A stretch of 64,000 bases of DNA from NCBI RefSeq assembly GCF_001050275.1, contig NZ_BBYA01000001.1, forward strand, positions 228,008-292,007. Reading direction: 5' to 3'. Source of the DNA: Leptolinea tardivitalis. GTDB taxonomy: Bacteria > Chloroflexota > Anaerolineae > Anaerolineales > Anaerolineaceae. Position numbers and translations under genes: made by a program. Positions 25,643 through 34,259 of this stretch are shown here, one piece after another. Position 1 is the stretch's first letter. Each line of letters opens with the position of its first letter. The notes under the pieces were generated by a model. It was not told the origin of the DNA. It made no database searches and saw nothing but the letters and a program-made list of their open reading frames with translations.

Positions 25643-27050
25643 TGCCCTGCATCCAGTACTGGTGATCTCATCACGTGAGGTGCGCGATCAATTTCGAGAT
25701 TGGCGGATTATCTTTCCCATCATCGGGTTGACACTGCTGTTCCCGTTTTTGATGAATTTTACAGCCAGTCAGATGCTGGGATTTGTGAATAAATACGGTG
25801 CAACCATTATCGGCGAGAGACTTATTCCTTTTCTGTTGATGATCGTGGGATTTTTCCCCATTTCTGTCTCTCTGGTGATTGCTCTTGAATCCTTTGTAGG
25901 TGAAAAAGAGCGCGGCAGCATTGAACCGCTATTGAACACACCGCTGGAAGACTGGCAGCTGTATCTGGGTAAGTTGATTTCTTCCACGGTGCCCCCGCTT
26001 TTATCCAGTTACCTGGGAATGTCGGTATACCTGACCGGATTGGTCATCTCGCATATTCCGATTCCTGACCCACAATTACTGATCCTGGTGGTCTGCATGA
26101 CAACCGTACAGGCGTTTATGATGGTGGCTGGGGCTGTGGTTGTTTCATGCCAGGCAACTTCAGTACGGTCAGCCAATCTTCTGTCCAGTTTCATCATTCT
26201 GCCGGTTGCCTTCCTCATCCAGGGTGAAAGCGTGGTGATGTTCTGGGGAAACTATGCCACGCTCTGGTGGGTGGTAGTAGGATTGTCGATTTTTTCTATT
26301 CTTCTGATCAGGGTCGGGCTGGCTCATTTCCAACGGGAAGAATTGCTTGGACGCGAGATTGATGTGCTGAATTTCAGGTGGGGCTGGCGGGTATTCTGCA
26401 GCCAATTTACCGAAAACGCAACTGATCTTGCCGATTGGTACCGCCGGGTCATACCGGCTACAATATCACGGATGCGATTGGCTGTACTTGTTTCTGTGAT
26501 TATTGGGATTGGTGCTGTAATCACCGGCAGCTATCTGGTCTCCATGTTCCCTCTCGTTCTTCCAAAAGGTGGATCGAATTTTCCAGAAAATCTTCAAAAA
26601 TTGATGGAATACTGGCCGATTTTTTCTTTTGCTCCGGCTTTGTCCATCTGGTGGCAAAACGTGCGGGCACTATTGGTCGGTCTGTTACTTGGAGCATTTT
26701 CGTTTGGAATTCTTGGACTGCTCCCTCTCTATATTACCCTGGCCATTATCGGATACCTGTATCAGGTTCTATTAAACAACGGCTTGCCGTCTGCCCTACT
26801 GATTACAGGGTTGGTTTTGCCTCATGGCATTATTGAGATTCCTGCCGCTATTCTGGCAACAGCTGCTGTGGTGTATGCCGGTGCACGCATGGCTACCCCA
26901 ACGGTGACCGAAACATTCGGTGAAACATGGGTGCGCTCATTGGCAGATTGGACTAAGATCATGATCGGCGTGGTTATGCCGCTTCTGGCTCTGGCGGCAC
27001 TTGTTGAGACATGGATCACCCCCCAGATAGCTGTACAACTGTTCCGTTGA
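25635..27050 (+). CDS. ABC-2 type transporter permease
   Basis: A 471-residue membrane subunit that pairs with the preceding ATPase. ATG 25635 overlaps the ATPase stop (ATGCATAA) by 8 bases; an upstream in-frame ATG at 25587 would overlap much further and is less likely. The first half has the ABC-2 layout: one helix near 25-45, a cytosolic ESFVGEKERGSIEPLLNTPLEDWQLYLGKL segment, then helices to about 225. The second half adds several more helices with a stage-II-sporulation-M-like ending (about 290-470), so the protein may be a fusion of two membrane modules. The cargo is unknown. Confidence 0.85.
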   Translation: MHNALHPVLVISSREVRDQFRDWRIIFPIIGLTLLFPFLMNFTASQMLGFVNKYGATIIGERLIPFLLMIVGFFPISVSLVIALESFVGEKERGSIEPLLNTPLEDWQLYLGKLISSTVPPLLSSYLGMSVYLTGLVISHIPIPDPQLLILVVCMTTVQAFMMVAGAVVVSCQATSVRSANLLSSFIILPVAFLIQGESVVMFWGNYATLWWVVVGLSIFSILLIRVGLAHFQREELLGREIDVLNFRWGWRVFCSQFTENATDLADWYRRVIPATISRMRLAVLVSVIIGIGAVITGSYLVSMFPLVLPKGGSNFPENLQKLMEYWPIFSFAPALSIWWQNVRALLVGLLLGAFSFGILGLLPLYITLAIIGYLYQVLLNNGLPSALLITGLVLPHGIIEIPAAILATAAVVYAGARMATPTVTETFGETWVRSLADWTKIMIGVVMPLLALAALVETWITPQIAVQLFR

Positions 27051-27071
27051 CGTAAACTAGAATACCAGCTG

Positions 27072-27575
27072 CTACCAGCCTGTCAGAAATTCTTTCCATT
27101 CTCCGTTTTGCTGCAGGTGGTGTCCGAAAACATACATCGCTGTAGTCGGTGGTTCATGTGGAATGTGCAGGAGATGCATGCCTACCTCATCGAGTGTCTT
27201 TCCACCCTTATGATGATTGCAACTGGCACAGGCAGCCACTACATTAGTCCAGGTATGAGAACCGCCTTGATGACGGGGAATCACATGGTCGATGGTTAAT
27301 GTTGTCGAGTGTTTACCGCAATATTGACAGGTGTAATTGTCCCGGCGGAATACCTCTCGCCGATTCAATTGGTTATGTGGACGTGGACGCAGGATCATTT
27401 TTTCCAACCGAATAATGGATGGACGCGGATAATCATGATTAACGGTATGAATTACACCCCTCCCGTTCATCACCAACGAAGCCTTATCGGCGAGTATCAA
27501 TCCTATCGCCCGCCGGGTATTGCAGACATGTATCGGTTCAAAGTTTGCATTGAGAACCAGAACAAGCTCATCCAT
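27072..27575 (-). CDS. HNH endonuclease domain protein
   Basis: A 167-residue protein. The C-terminal half is a zinc-stabilised HNH module (about 78-135): CQYCG, the catalytic DHVIPRHQGG, N in TWTNVVAACASCN, with two CxxC pairs. The N-terminal half (LVLNANFEPIHVCNTRRAIGLIL) is the conserved partner region of this stand-alone family, common in Chloroflexota, cyanobacteria and Deinococcus. It is not next to terminase or restriction genes, so a housekeeping role in nucleic-acid repair is more likely than phage packaging. The actual substrate is unknown. Confidence 0.85.
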   Translation of the reverse strand: MDELVLVLNANFEPIHVCNTRRAIGLILADKASLVMNGRGVIHTVNHDYPRPSIIRLEKMILRPRPHNQLNRREVFRRDNYTCQYCGKHSTTLTIDHVIPRHQGGSHTWTNVVAACASCNHHKGGKTLDEVGMHLLHIPHEPPTTAMYVFGHHLQQNGEWKEFLTGW

Positions 27576-27632
27576 TTCTGCTTCCTGGATAGGATTATAG
27601 CACCGGGAAGAGGAATGGCTGAATTTTAACGA

Positions 27633-28427
27633 TTATCTTTCATTCGACACAATCACCAGACCGTAACTGTGTTCACCAAAAACAAAATTCCAGGCTTTAT
27701 TGGGAAAATAGACCTGAAGCGCTGTCCCTGGAAAAAACTCGAGCAAATGATCTGTGATGATCTGAATATCCCCTGTCTCTGCTTTGGATTCCTGCACAAC
27801 TGCAATGACATGAAACTTCTCAAATTCATCAATGAATTCGACCAGATACTCATAGGCCGCCCGGCGCGACCGCACTTTGCATAACGGAGTGGGCAGGCCA
27901 TCTTCAAGAGAAAAGATAGAATGAATTCCCAGAATAGATGCCGCATTTGCCTGCGCGGCATCCACCAACCCCATCGGAACCAGTGGTTTGAGATCAGGAA
28001 GGATCATGGTGGAGTAAATTGTTGAACAATCTTCGCGAATGATCTGTTCAATATCGGCCGGTGATCTGCCAGATAAAGCCAGACCGGCGGCTTTTTCTAC
28101 GAGAAAACCGACACCTATCCCGATCGATTGGGTATCAATCATCACCAGACGCGGCGGAGCAGAGGCTGCCTTGATCAACTTCAGGATCTGGTTAGGGAAA
28201 GCCGAAATCGAGCCGGAGGTAAGGATAGCAATGATGCTTCCGGACGTTTGACTGACTTTTTGAAGAGTTGATTGAACTTCCTGATCCGTACCTGCCAACA
28301 GGCGATATCCTTCAGGATGAGTCCCTTCAACCGGCATTAGAGGAACAACCTGAATCAGGTCATCCCCCGGAAATGTTTTATGAATGGTTTGAACAGCCGA
28401 GTCAGTGAGGATGGTGATGGGCGGCAT
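27633..28427 (-). CDS. DegV family fatty-acid-binding protein (FakB-like)
   Basis: A 264-residue DegV protein. The N-terminal ILTDSAVQTI and the LTSGSISAFPNQI strand, which holds the Ser that contacts the fatty-acid carboxylate, are seen. IDTQSIGIGVGFLVEKAA is the conserved second-domain start. DegV proteins present fatty acid to FakA, which phosphorylates it. Here the gene lies 5 bases after fakA in the same operon, so a FakA-FakB pair is the best reading. One odd point: the second half is less typical than the first. Confidence 0.88.
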   Translation of the reverse strand: MPPITILTDSAVQTIHKTFPGDDLIQVVPLMPVEGTHPEGYRLLAGTDQEVQSTLQKVSQTSGSIIAILTSGSISAFPNQILKLIKAASAPPRLVMIDTQSIGIGVGFLVEKAAGLALSGRSPADIEQIIREDCSTIYSTMILPDLKPLVPMGLVDAAQANAASILGIHSIFSLEDGLPTPLCKVRSRRAAYEYLVEFIDEFEKFHVIAVVQESKAETGDIQIITDHLLEFFPGTALQVYFPNKAWNFVFGEHSYGLVIVSNER

Positions 28428-28432
28428 AGATG

Positions 28433-30118
28433 TTATTCAATCATAAAAATGAACTGGTAATGTGGTTGGCCACCTTCGTGTACTTCAATTTCATGGTTGG
28501 GATACTGGTTGCGGATACCATCTGTGATTCGGTTGACATCATTCCGGGAAATGTTGGAACCGTAAAAAATGGTGATCCGTTCACGGTCGGCGGTATTTGC
28601 GCTTTCCAATAATCTGGTGCAGGCTTCTTCCAGGGTGGGTGAGGCATTGACCAATTTCCCATTCAACAAGGCGATGACCTCGCCTGATTTTACATCCACT
28701 CCGTTTATTTCCACTGTACGTGTCGCTACCGTAACCTCACCGGTTTCCACTTCAGTAATCGCTTCATTCATTTCCTCTACCACATGATCAAAATCAGCAT
28801 CGCCAACGAGCCGAAGCATGGCGGAAAGGCCTTGAGGAACAGTTTTTGCGGGAATTACAGCAACTTTTTTCACGGTCACAGAAGCGGCTGTCTGGGCTGC
28901 CATCACGATATTTTTATTGTTTGGGAGAATTATGATTTTATCGGTAGGCAGGTTCTCTAGTGCATGTAAAATCTCTTCGGTGGATGGATTCATGGTCTGA
29001 CCACCTTCGACAATGGCTGCCACACCCAGACTGGCAAAAATGCGGGAGATTCCTTTACCGGGTGAAACCGCCACAACGGCGATATGACCGGGTTCGACTG
29101 GTGCAAGTGTGATCTTTTGTTCACTACTTTCCTGACGGTCTTCCATTTGCGCCAGCAGGTTCTCCATGGCAACTTTGGTCACCGTACCAAGTTTTAAGGT
29201 GTATTCGATAGGTTCATATTTCTTCTCTGTAGGCACATGGATATGCATGCGGTACATACCATCGCCTTCTCCGACCTGTATCGATGTACCGATTTCACTG
29301 AGACCTTCATAAAACTGTTCCAGGTTCAGGGGGGCATCTGGACGGAAATCTACCACCACCTCGAAATCCTGACCGGGTTCAACCTCTTCCAAGGTCTCAT
29401 CGAGTTTCATGGCAGCCAGGGGTTGAACAGTGGTCAGAGCCGTTTCAATTGGCAGGCCTTTCATATGGCGCAGCATACCTTCCAACAGGAAGAAGAGCCC
29501 TTTGCCGCCAGAATCAACGACACCAGCCTGTTTAAGAATCGGCAGTAATTCGGGGGTATGTTGAACCGAATCATCGGCTGCCTTGACAATCGTTTCCAGC
29601 ATTTGCATCAGATCGGTTGTTTCCAGAGCGGCCTGTTTGGCTGCAATGGATACATCCTTAATAACCGTCAGAATTGTTCCTTCAACAGGGCGGACAACAC
29701 CTTTATAGGCAGTTGCCCGGCTTTCGTCTAATGCCCGGGCAAAAACCTCAACATCCATTGAATCAAGGCTATCCAATCCGCGGGCAAATCCACGCCAGAT
29801 TTGTGAAAGGATCACCCCTGAATTGCCGCGAGCGCCCATCAAGGCACCCTGGGCAACGGCGTGCGCCATCTTACCTACATTTTTCTCACCGGAGTTGGCA
29901 ATTTCGCTGTAAGCTGCCTGCATGGTTAGAAGCATATTTGTTCCGGTGTCACCATCAGGAACAGGAAATACATTCAGAGCGTTGATCGTCTGCTGGTTGG
30001 TTTTAACCCAGGTCATAGCGGCTTCAATCAGTTCTTTTAACCCCTGACCATCGATGGATGTGCATGTGACGGTTGTCTGTGTGGTCAACACAGGGGAGTT
30101 TTCCAATTCGTTACTCAT
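28433..30118 (-). CDS. fakA: fatty acid kinase catalytic protein FakA (DAK2/DegV-associated)
   Basis: A 561-residue kinase. The N-terminal DhaL/DAK2 ATP-binding domain (about 20-205) shows INALNVFPVPDGDTGTNM with the three Asp that hold Mg-ATP, and GARGNSGVILSQ. The middle and C-terminal parts are the FakA-specific regions (YRMHIHVPTEK..., IILPNNKNIVMAAQ). The start is ATG 30118 with SD AGGAGCT; an upstream in-frame ATG at 30148 lacks an SD. It makes acyl-phosphate from DegV-bound fatty acid for phospholipid synthesis. The operon order asp23-fakA-degV is seen in this window. Confidence 0.93.
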   Translation of the reverse strand: MSNELENSPVLTTQTTVTCTSIDGQGLKELIEAAMTWVKTNQQTINALNVFPVPDGDTGTNMLLTMQAAYSEIANSGEKNVGKMAHAVAQGALMGARGNSGVILSQIWRGFARGLDSLDSMDVEVFARALDESRATAYKGVVRPVEGTILTVIKDVSIAAKQAALETTDLMQMLETIVKAADDSVQHTPELLPILKQAGVVDSGGKGLFFLLEGMLRHMKGLPIETALTTVQPLAAMKLDETLEEVEPGQDFEVVVDFRPDAPLNLEQFYEGLSEIGTSIQVGEGDGMYRMHIHVPTEKKYEPIEYTLKLGTVTKVAMENLLAQMEDRQESSEQKITLAPVEPGHIAVVAVSPGKGISRIFASLGVAAIVEGGQTMNPSTEEILHALENLPTDKIIILPNNKNIVMAAQTAASVTVKKVAVIPAKTVPQGLSAMLRLVGDADFDHVVEEMNEAITEVETGEVTVATRTVEINGVDVKSGEVIALLNGKLVNASPTLEEACTRLLESANTADRERITIFYGSNISRNDVNRITDGIRNQYPNHEIEVHEGGQPHYQFIFMIE

Positions 30119-30150
30119 AGAGCTCCTAAAAATGACAGATGATGGCAAAG

Positions 30151-30507
30151 CTAATCGGGATTACTGATGCGAAGTCCGCGGACATGCACATCAACATGGC
30201 TGACAGGGATACCCAGGGCTCGTTGAACCTGGTACACAACACTATCAGCGACACTGCTGGCAACAGAGGTGATCCGGGTGCCATATTCGATAATGATGTA
30301 CAGGTCAATTTGAATTGCCTTGCCATCATAGTGAACTTCAACACCCAGCGTAGGATCTTTAACCAGAACCTGGGCAAGACCCTCGACCAGATTTTTTGCT
30401 GCAAGCCCCACAACTCCATAGGATTCCAGTGCCGATTGGCAGGCGATGGTGGCTATGGCATGGTGTGAGACATAGATGTTTCCGTATTTATTGTTACTTT
30501 CGCTCAT
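30151..30507 (-). CDS. Asp23/Gls24 family envelope stress protein
   Basis: A 118-residue protein with the Asp23 core: GNIYVSHHAIATIACQSALESYGVVGLA at the N-terminus and the C-terminal VQRALGIPVSHVDVHVRGL. The ATG at 30507 has AGAGGG upstream; the open frame to 30606 includes the promoter of rpmB and is rejected. Members act near the membrane or cell wall under alkaline or envelope stress. Its place before fakA, with rpmB divergent, matches the yloU-yloV-rpmB order of Bacillus. Confidence 0.9.
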   Translation of the reverse strand: MSESNNKYGNIYVSHHAIATIACQSALESYGVVGLAAKNLVEGLAQVLVKDPTLGVEVHYDGKAIQIDLYIIIEYGTRITSVASSVADSVVYQVQRALGIPVSHVDVHVRGLRISNPD

Positions 30508-30543
30508 GGACGATACCCTCTCTGATATACTTAACCTGTTTTC

Positions 30544-30572
30544 TTGAGCAAAGATACGAATTGTGGTAAAAT
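30544..30572 (+). promoter_or_regulatory. sigma70-type promoter for rpmB
   Basis: -35 TTGAGC (30544-30549), 17-base spacer, -10 TAAAAT (30567-30572). This leaves a leader of about 50 bases before the rpmB ATG. Confidence 0.65.
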
Positions 30573-30629
30573 GCCGTTTTGCAGTACATGAAAATGCTGT
30601 TTGCAATCAAGATTTGAAAGGATTTCAAG

Positions 30630-30812
30630 ATGGCACGGTGTGAATGTTGTGGGAAAACGACCACATTTGGTCACAATCGAAGTTTCTCCCAGCGCGCCAC
30701 AAACCGCATCTTTCGTCCCAACCTTCAGAAGATCTCGGTCTATGATAAAGGACGCAAGGTTCAGATGGTGGTTTGCGCAAGATGCATGCGGACAATGGTG
30801 AAAGTTTCATAA
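30630..30812 (+). CDS. rpmB: 50S ribosomal protein L28
   Basis: A 60-residue protein. MARCECCGKTTTFGHN and a later VCARCMRTM give the four-cysteine zinc-binding (C+) form of L28. NRSFSQRATNRIFRPNLQ is the RNA-contacting middle of the family. It stands alone on the plus strand between minus-strand genes, with its own promoter and terminator. SD GAAAGGA lies 8-10 bases before the ATG. The C+ type suggests a zinc-replete paralogue; no zinc-free copy is in the window. Confidence 0.95.
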   Translation: MARCECCGKTTTFGHNRSFSQRATNRIFRPNLQKISVYDKGRKVQMVVCARCMRTMVKVS

Positions 30813-30845
30813 TCTCCATTTGTTCAAAAAATTTCGCAACAAAGG

Positions 30846-30872
30846 TCACGGCAAAGGCCGTGATTTTTGTTT
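30846..30872 (+). terminator. intrinsic terminator after rpmB
   Basis: Stem TCACGGC/GCCGTGA with an AAAG loop (30846-30863), followed by TTTTTGTTT. It sits at the end of the convergent rpe gene. Confidence 0.8.
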
Positions 30873-31530
30873 AATCCAGCGCTTTTCGAAGCGCACGGAC
30901 TCCTTCCATGGCACCCAGGGGATGCTTGAATATTGAGGTAGCCGCCACAAAAATATCAGCACCGGCTTCATTCAATTCTTTAATATTGTCTGCTGTAACA
31001 CCGCCGTCTACTTCAATAGAAGCATTTGGATTGATCGAATCCAGAAGAGAACGCATCTGTTTAACACGTTTGACTGTCTCCGGCTGGAAACTCTGACCGG
31101 AATAGCCGGGATTTACCGACATCAATAACACATAATCTACCAGGTGTACAACAGCAGAGGAGGCTTCAACCGGTGTCCCCGGATTAAGCACCAGACCTGT
31201 TTTGACACCCAGACTGCGAACTACCTGAAGCGTTCGATGAATATTCGGATTGCCTTCAAGATGCACTGACAGGCATCCGGCACCCGCACGGGCAAAAATT
31301 TCAACGAATTTATCGGCATTATCAATCATTAAATGCACATCCAGCGGCAAACTGGTGATGCGTTTACAGGTCTCAACAATGAACGGCCCCATGGTCATGT
31401 TGGGGACAAAATGACCATCCATAACATCGATATGAATCCAATCAACACCGGCTTTTTCAACAGTACGAATCTCTTCGCCCAACCGGGAGAAGTCAGCTGA
31501 AAGAATAGAAGGTGAAAGAATTACGGACAT
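30871..31530 (-). CDS. rpe: ribulose-phosphate 3-epimerase
   Basis: A 219-residue TIM-barrel enzyme that converts ribulose-5-phosphate to xylulose-5-phosphate in the pentose phosphate pathway. Marks are LSPSILSADFSRLGEEI, the metal ligands in WIHIDVMDGHFVPN (His and Asp), LDVHLMI, MSVNPGYSGQSF and EVDGGVTADNI with the second catalytic Asp. The length is typical. It lies 10 bases after the Ser/Thr kinase stop on the same strand, as rpe follows prkC closely in Bacillus. Confidence 0.96.
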   Translation of the reverse strand: MSVILSPSILSADFSRLGEEIRTVEKAGVDWIHIDVMDGHFVPNMTMGPFIVETCKRITSLPLDVHLMIDNADKFVEIFARAGAGCLSVHLEGNPNIHRTLQVVRSLGVKTGLVLNPGTPVEASSAVVHLVDYVLLMSVNPGYSGQSFQPETVKRVKQMRSLLDSINPNASIEVDGGVTADNIKELNEAGADIFVAATSIFKHPLGAMEGVRALRKALD

Positions 31531-31540
31531 AAAAATAATC

Positions 31541-32620
31541 CTAATGTTGTAGTGAACTGATAAAAAGGTAAATATAGGTCCAGTAAGGGATCAAACCGCC
31601 CACGGCGGCAACCGCCAGAATACCCAACCCAACTGATACCCAGTCCAATTCCCTGGCTTCCTGTTTTATTCTTTCCCACAGATCGGCACCAACCGATTGA
31701 CGGATGGAATACCGTTGCGGATTCGCGCGATGAACTGCCGCAACGGGTGGTTCCACGACTGGAACAGACACCGGATTTGAATCAGGTATTCTTCCAAATG
31801 TCGAAAGAACCTGTCCGAATTGATCTGCCGTCCGGTAACGAGCAGACGGTTCTTTGGATAGAACCTTTAGCAAGATTCGTTCCAGCGCAGGGGGAATATC
31901 CGGCCGAATTTGCCGCGGAGGGATGGGAGGTTCATCACGATGCATACGCGCCAATTCGGTGGCATTATCTGCATTGAGCGGCAGTTGACCGGTCAACATT
32001 TCGTAGAGAACCACACCCAGTGAATACACATCAGAAGCAGGTGATGGTGCATAGCCAGAAGCCTGTTCGGGCGAGAAATATTGCGGGGATCCCCAGACAA
32101 CATCACTCTTTTCATCCGGGTGGATCCCGGCAAGGGCACGAGCAATCCCAAAATCAGTGACTTTGAGCTGACCTTCAGGGGTAACCAGCATATTGTGCGG
32201 TTTAACATCACAATGCACAATGCCAGACCGATGGGCATGACCCAGGCCTGCGCATGCCTGCAATATTAACGGAATGGCTTCTTCGATCGAGAAGGGACCG
32301 TGTTGTTTGATGACTGTCTTCAGGTCGGTTCCGGGGACAAATTCCATCACAATAAACAGACGGTCATGATCCAGACCGAAATCATGCACAGTGACAATGT
32401 TGGGGTGAGATATATTGGCTGCCGCTCTGGCTTCCTGACGGAAACGCTCGCGGAAGGTTTCATCTTTGCCAAAATCGGAGCGTAAAACTTTAATGGCAAC
32501 CTGTCGCTCCAGCATCAAATCTCGAGCCCGGTATACCACAGCGGTTCCTCCGCTGCCCAGAGTCTGCAATAATTGATAACGATTCGATAGAATCGGATTT
32601 GTAGAAATAGGCGATGTCAT
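31541..32620 (-). CDS. membrane-anchored Ser/Thr protein kinase without PASTA domains
   Basis: A 359-residue Hanks-type kinase. The kinase domain (about 13-270) has the Gly loop LGSGGTAVVYRA, the VAIKVL lysine, catalytic HCDVKPHN and DFGIAR. The HRD Arg is replaced by Cys, making it a non-RD kinase. A linker follows, then a hydrophobic C-terminus with one or two membrane segments (about 325-355) and almost nothing outside. Gene order matches Bacillus prkC-rpe, yet the PASTA wall-binding repeats are missing. The transcript may be leaderless: TATAAT lies 8 bases before the ATG and no SD is seen. Confidence 0.92.
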   Translation of the reverse strand: MTSPISTNPILSNRYQLLQTLGSGGTAVVYRARDLMLERQVAIKVLRSDFGKDETFRERFRQEARAAANISHPNIVTVHDFGLDHDRLFIVMEFVPGTDLKTVIKQHGPFSIEEAIPLILQACAGLGHAHRSGIVHCDVKPHNMLVTPEGQLKVTDFGIARALAGIHPDEKSDVVWGSPQYFSPEQASGYAPSPASDVYSLGVVLYEMLTGQLPLNADNATELARMHRDEPPIPPRQIRPDIPPALERILLKVLSKEPSARYRTADQFGQVLSTFGRIPDSNPVSVPVVEPPVAAVHRANPQRYSIRQSVGADLWERIKQEARELDWVSVGLGILAVAAVGGLIPYWTYIYLFISSLQH

Positions 32621-32628
32621 CTTTGGGG

Positions 32629-32634
32629 ATTATA
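32629..32634 (-). promoter_or_regulatory. extended -10 box of the Ser/Thr kinase gene
   Basis: On the minus strand TGT-TATAAT, an extended -10, ends 8 bases before the start codon at 32620. The predicted transcript start falls at or within about 2 bases of the ATG. Confidence 0.6.
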
Positions 32635-32677
32635 ACATGCAGCCTGCCTGAAGGTTCCGGCTGGCTTTATTCCCATG

Positions 32678-32683
32678 TATAAT
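32678..32683 (+). promoter_or_regulatory. -10 box of the Ca2+/H+ antiporter gene
   Basis: TATAAT at 32678-32683 lies 8 bases before the ATG at 32692. This mirrors the divergent kinase gene and again predicts a leaderless transcript. The -35 is poor (TTCCGG). Confidence 0.55.
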
Positions 32684-32691
32684 TTGACACC

Positions 32692-33780
32692 ATGACGATG
32701 CAAAAAATCCTGAAAGAGAATCCCACAACCATACTACTGACAGCCGCACTGGCGGCGGCTCTGGCGCATTTCGGAGGTTGGGGCGATACCTGGGTATTTA
32801 TTCTGGCTGCTCTGGGTGTAATCCCTCTGGCAGGGTATATCGGTTCAGCTACCGAAGCTCTGGCACATTACACTGGACCGAAAATCGGTGGGCTTTTGAA
32901 TGCCACTCTGGGAAATGCAGCAGAATTGATCATTACACTCGTGGCTATCCGCGAAGGATTGCTTGAATTGGTAAAAGCCTCCATTACCGGTTCCATTCTG
33001 GGAAATTTGTTGCTTGTCATGGGTACCTCTATGCTGCTTGGCGGTTTGAAAAACGGAAGTCAGCGATTTGACCGGAAACAGGCGGGGAATTATGCAGTCT
33101 TGCTGGCTATGACAATTATGGCACTGGTGATTCCTTCCTTTTTCGGGCATTCCATGGGTGATGAGGGCTCGGTTGGTGTCGAAACTCTCAGCCTCGGTGT
33201 TGCCGGGGTGATGATCGTCTTATATGTGCTGGGTATCATATACAGTCTGAAATACAATAATTCCCCCATATCGGCCGGTCAGGAAGAAACCTCACATTCC
33301 AAACCGACTTATAGCAAAACAGCCGCTGTGATAGTGCTGGTGATAGCCACTCTGGGAGTGGTATTGCTCAGTGAATTACTGGTTGGTGCTGTTGAAAGCG
33401 TGGTAAGTCAGTTTGGTTTGTCTGAATTCTTCATTGGGATCATCCTTATTCCCATTGTTGGTAATGTGGCTGAACATCTGGTGGCAGTTCAGGCTGCCAT
33501 CGGCAACAAAATGGAATTAAGCATTGAAATTTCATTGTCATCAAGCCTGCAAGTAGCCCTGTTTGTGTCTCCTCTTCTGGTTTTTATCAGCCTGGCGATG
33601 GGACATCCTTTGACGCTTATGTTCAATCCATTCGAGCTTGTCTCACTGGGAGCTGGTGTTGTTATTGCCGCCCTCGTATCCATGGATGGTGAGTCTAACT
33701 GGCTGGAAGGTGCTTCTTTGCTTGCTGTTTACCTGATTCTTGGTCTGGCATTTTTCCTTCTCCCGGTGGCTATCCAATGA
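32692..33780 (+). CDS. Ca2+/H+ antiporter (CaCA superfamily, Cax)
   Basis: A 362-residue membrane exchanger with 11 or so helices, extruding Ca2+ against protons. Both alpha-repeat motifs of the family are present: GGLLNATLGNAAELIITL (about 63-80) and PIVGNVAEHLVAVQ (about 253-266). The acidic residues in GNAAE and GNVAE bind the cation. A short acidic or His-containing loop separates the halves (about 185-210). No SD is seen (see the leaderless note). Its stop overlaps the next gene by ATGA. Confidence 0.92.
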   Translation: MTMQKILKENPTTILLTAALAAALAHFGGWGDTWVFILAALGVIPLAGYIGSATEALAHYTGPKIGGLLNATLGNAAELIITLVAIREGLLELVKASITGSILGNLLLVMGTSMLLGGLKNGSQRFDRKQAGNYAVLLAMTIMALVIPSFFGHSMGDEGSVGVETLSLGVAGVMIVLYVLGIIYSLKYNNSPISAGQEETSHSKPTYSKTAAVIVLVIATLGVVLLSELLVGAVESVVSQFGLSEFFIGIILIPIVGNVAEHLVAVQAAIGNKMELSIEISLSSSLQVALFVSPLLVFISLAMGHPLTLMFNPFELVSLGAGVVIAALVSMDGESNWLEGASLLAVYLILGLAFFLLPVAIQ

Positions 33781-34253
33781 GATCATCGTCGGGAATTCGA
33801 TTTACATCTGGGATGTTTGTAGCTTCCTTATTCTTTGGCCTTATCTTGATGGTGCTTTGCCTGGGTTCATTGTTCATTTTTCGTCCGGCAGGCAGTTCAA
33901 CAGCGCCAAATGCCATTTTTACCGTCATTCCTGCTCCCACTGCTACAGTCATCCTTCCAACGGAAGTCTCACCAACGCCAACACTCTCACCGGAAGAAAT
34001 GGCCTCCGGTAAAATTGATATAGGTGTGATGGTGCAAATTACGGGAACAGAAGGCGACGGCCTCAGGTTGCGGGCTGAACCAGGGGTATCGGCGGCTCCT
34101 GTTGTTTTAGGGAAAGATGGCGAACAATTCCTGGTGAAAGATGGTCCGTCGCATAAAGATGGATATAACTGGTGGAAACTGGAATCTCCCAAAGACGGAT
34201 CCCGGTCTGGCTGGGCGGCGGCCGATTACCTGGCAGTTGTCCCTGAGAATTGA
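33777..34253 (+). CDS. membrane-anchored SH3-like domain protein
   Basis: A 158-residue protein. One N-terminal membrane helix (about 14-36) is followed by a Pro/Thr linker (45-70, VIPAPTATVILPTEVSPTPT) and a bacterial SH3-like (SH3b) domain (about 80-155; GDGLRLRAEPGVSAAPVVLG...GYNWWKLESP). SH3b domains at the outside of the membrane often bind peptidoglycan. Start and antiporter stop overlap as ATGA, so translation is coupled. A link to calcium transport is not evident. Confidence 0.8.
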   Translation: MRSSSGIRFTSGMFVASLFFGLILMVLCLGSLFIFRPAGSSTAPNAIFTVIPAPTATVILPTEVSPTPTLSPEEMASGKIDIGVMVQITGTEGDGLRLRAEPGVSAAPVVLGKDGEQFLVKDGPSHKDGYNWWKLESPKDGSRSGWAAADYLAVVPEN

Positions 34254-34259
34254 GGAATC

